Of a stretch of DNA of 14,756 bases, positions 14,691 to 14,756 are shown piece after piece. The translations under genes and the position numbers were made by a program. The stretch is from an uncultured Butyricicoccus sp. GTDB taxonomy: Bacteria; Bacillota; Clostridia; Oscillospirales; Butyricicoccaceae. The notes below the pieces were generated by a model that saw nothing but the letters and a program-made list of their open reading frames with translations, was not told the DNA's origin and did no database searches. Every line of letters starts with the position of its first letter. Position 1 is the stretch's first letter. The DNA lies in assembly GCA_900544475.1 (NCBI GenBank), contig UQVU01000037.1, positions 1 to 14,756 on the forward strand. Direction: 5' to 3'.

Positions 14691-14752
14691 TCGCTCGAAA
14701 GCACGCTTTCGAGCGAATACTGAAGAAAAACCGCGCCCTTCGGGCACATTTT
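14691..14752 (-). other. Hairpins upstream of mcsA
   Basis: On the minus strand a GCCC/GGGC hairpin (14735-14745) is flanked by A and T runs, like a small terminator of the preceding gene. It is followed by an extended hairpin, TCGCTCGAAAGC/GCTTTCGAGCGA (14691-14716). I cannot find a convincing promoter or CtsR operator between these and mcsA, so mcsA may be transcribed from beyond the window. Confidence 0.5.
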
Positions 14753-14756
14753 TTCT

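Noticed and set aside
14735..14745. Start of a third copy of the multi-hairpin element at the window end
   Set aside because: The hairpins there share neither the TTCCTATGCAGAA loop nor the CCGACAAGCTGTG block, so similarity is limited to being GC-rich stems.

Overview
The window looks like a chromosomal segment from a GC-rich, anaerobic Bacillota, probably class Clostridia and possibly an Oscillospirales-type gut bacterium. The reasons are the S-layer-homology protein, a T-box leader, strong AGGAGG-type ribosome binding sites, an mcsA-mcsB-clpC stress operon, a ferredoxin-linked 2-oxoacid oxidoreductase and a pyrophosphate-type phosphofructokinase. The taxonomic guess is inference. I see no tRNA, rRNA, CRISPR array, transposase or phage gene.

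Layout. (1) 3-1535 (+): a trypsin/HtrA-like protease with three S-layer-homology repeats, cut off at its 5' end. Its stop codon runs directly into a multi-hairpin 3' element (copy A). (2) 1875-2774 (+): an orphan protein related to the CbiE/CbiT corrin methyltransferases, with its own promoter and eroded SAM-binding motifs. (3) 2851-6300 (+): a consensus promoter, a T-box riboswitch whose specifier reads as ATC (isoleucine), and a tightly coupled gamma-delta-alpha-beta operon for a 2-oxoacid:ferredoxin oxidoreductase. (4) 6272-6500 (-): copy B of the multi-hairpin element, this time directly behind fba. (5) 6503-8961: divergent fba (-) and PPi-type phosphofructokinase (+), two consecutive steps of glycolysis. 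(6) 9007-10432 (+): a two-gene unit of a five-helix membrane protein and a solo B3/B4-domain protein. (7) 10451-14756 (-): mcsA-mcsB-clpC, the arginine-phosphorylation protein quality-control operon.

How the parts fit. The pyrophosphate-dependent kinase and class II aldolase form fructose 1,6-bisphosphate and split it. The 2-oxoacid oxidoreductase interconverts a 2-oxoacid and an acyl-CoA using ferredoxin. Control by an apparently isoleucine-sensing T-box suggests that this enzyme handles branched-chain 2-oxoacids and may run in the reductive, amino-acid-making direction.

The two most notable signals are non-coding. One is the isoleucine-type T-box on an oxidoreductase operon. The other is a pair of approximately 230-250 nt elements in opposite orientation, each starting at the stop codon of an unrelated gene. 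These share conserved loops, and several of their stems differ in sequence yet keep pairing.
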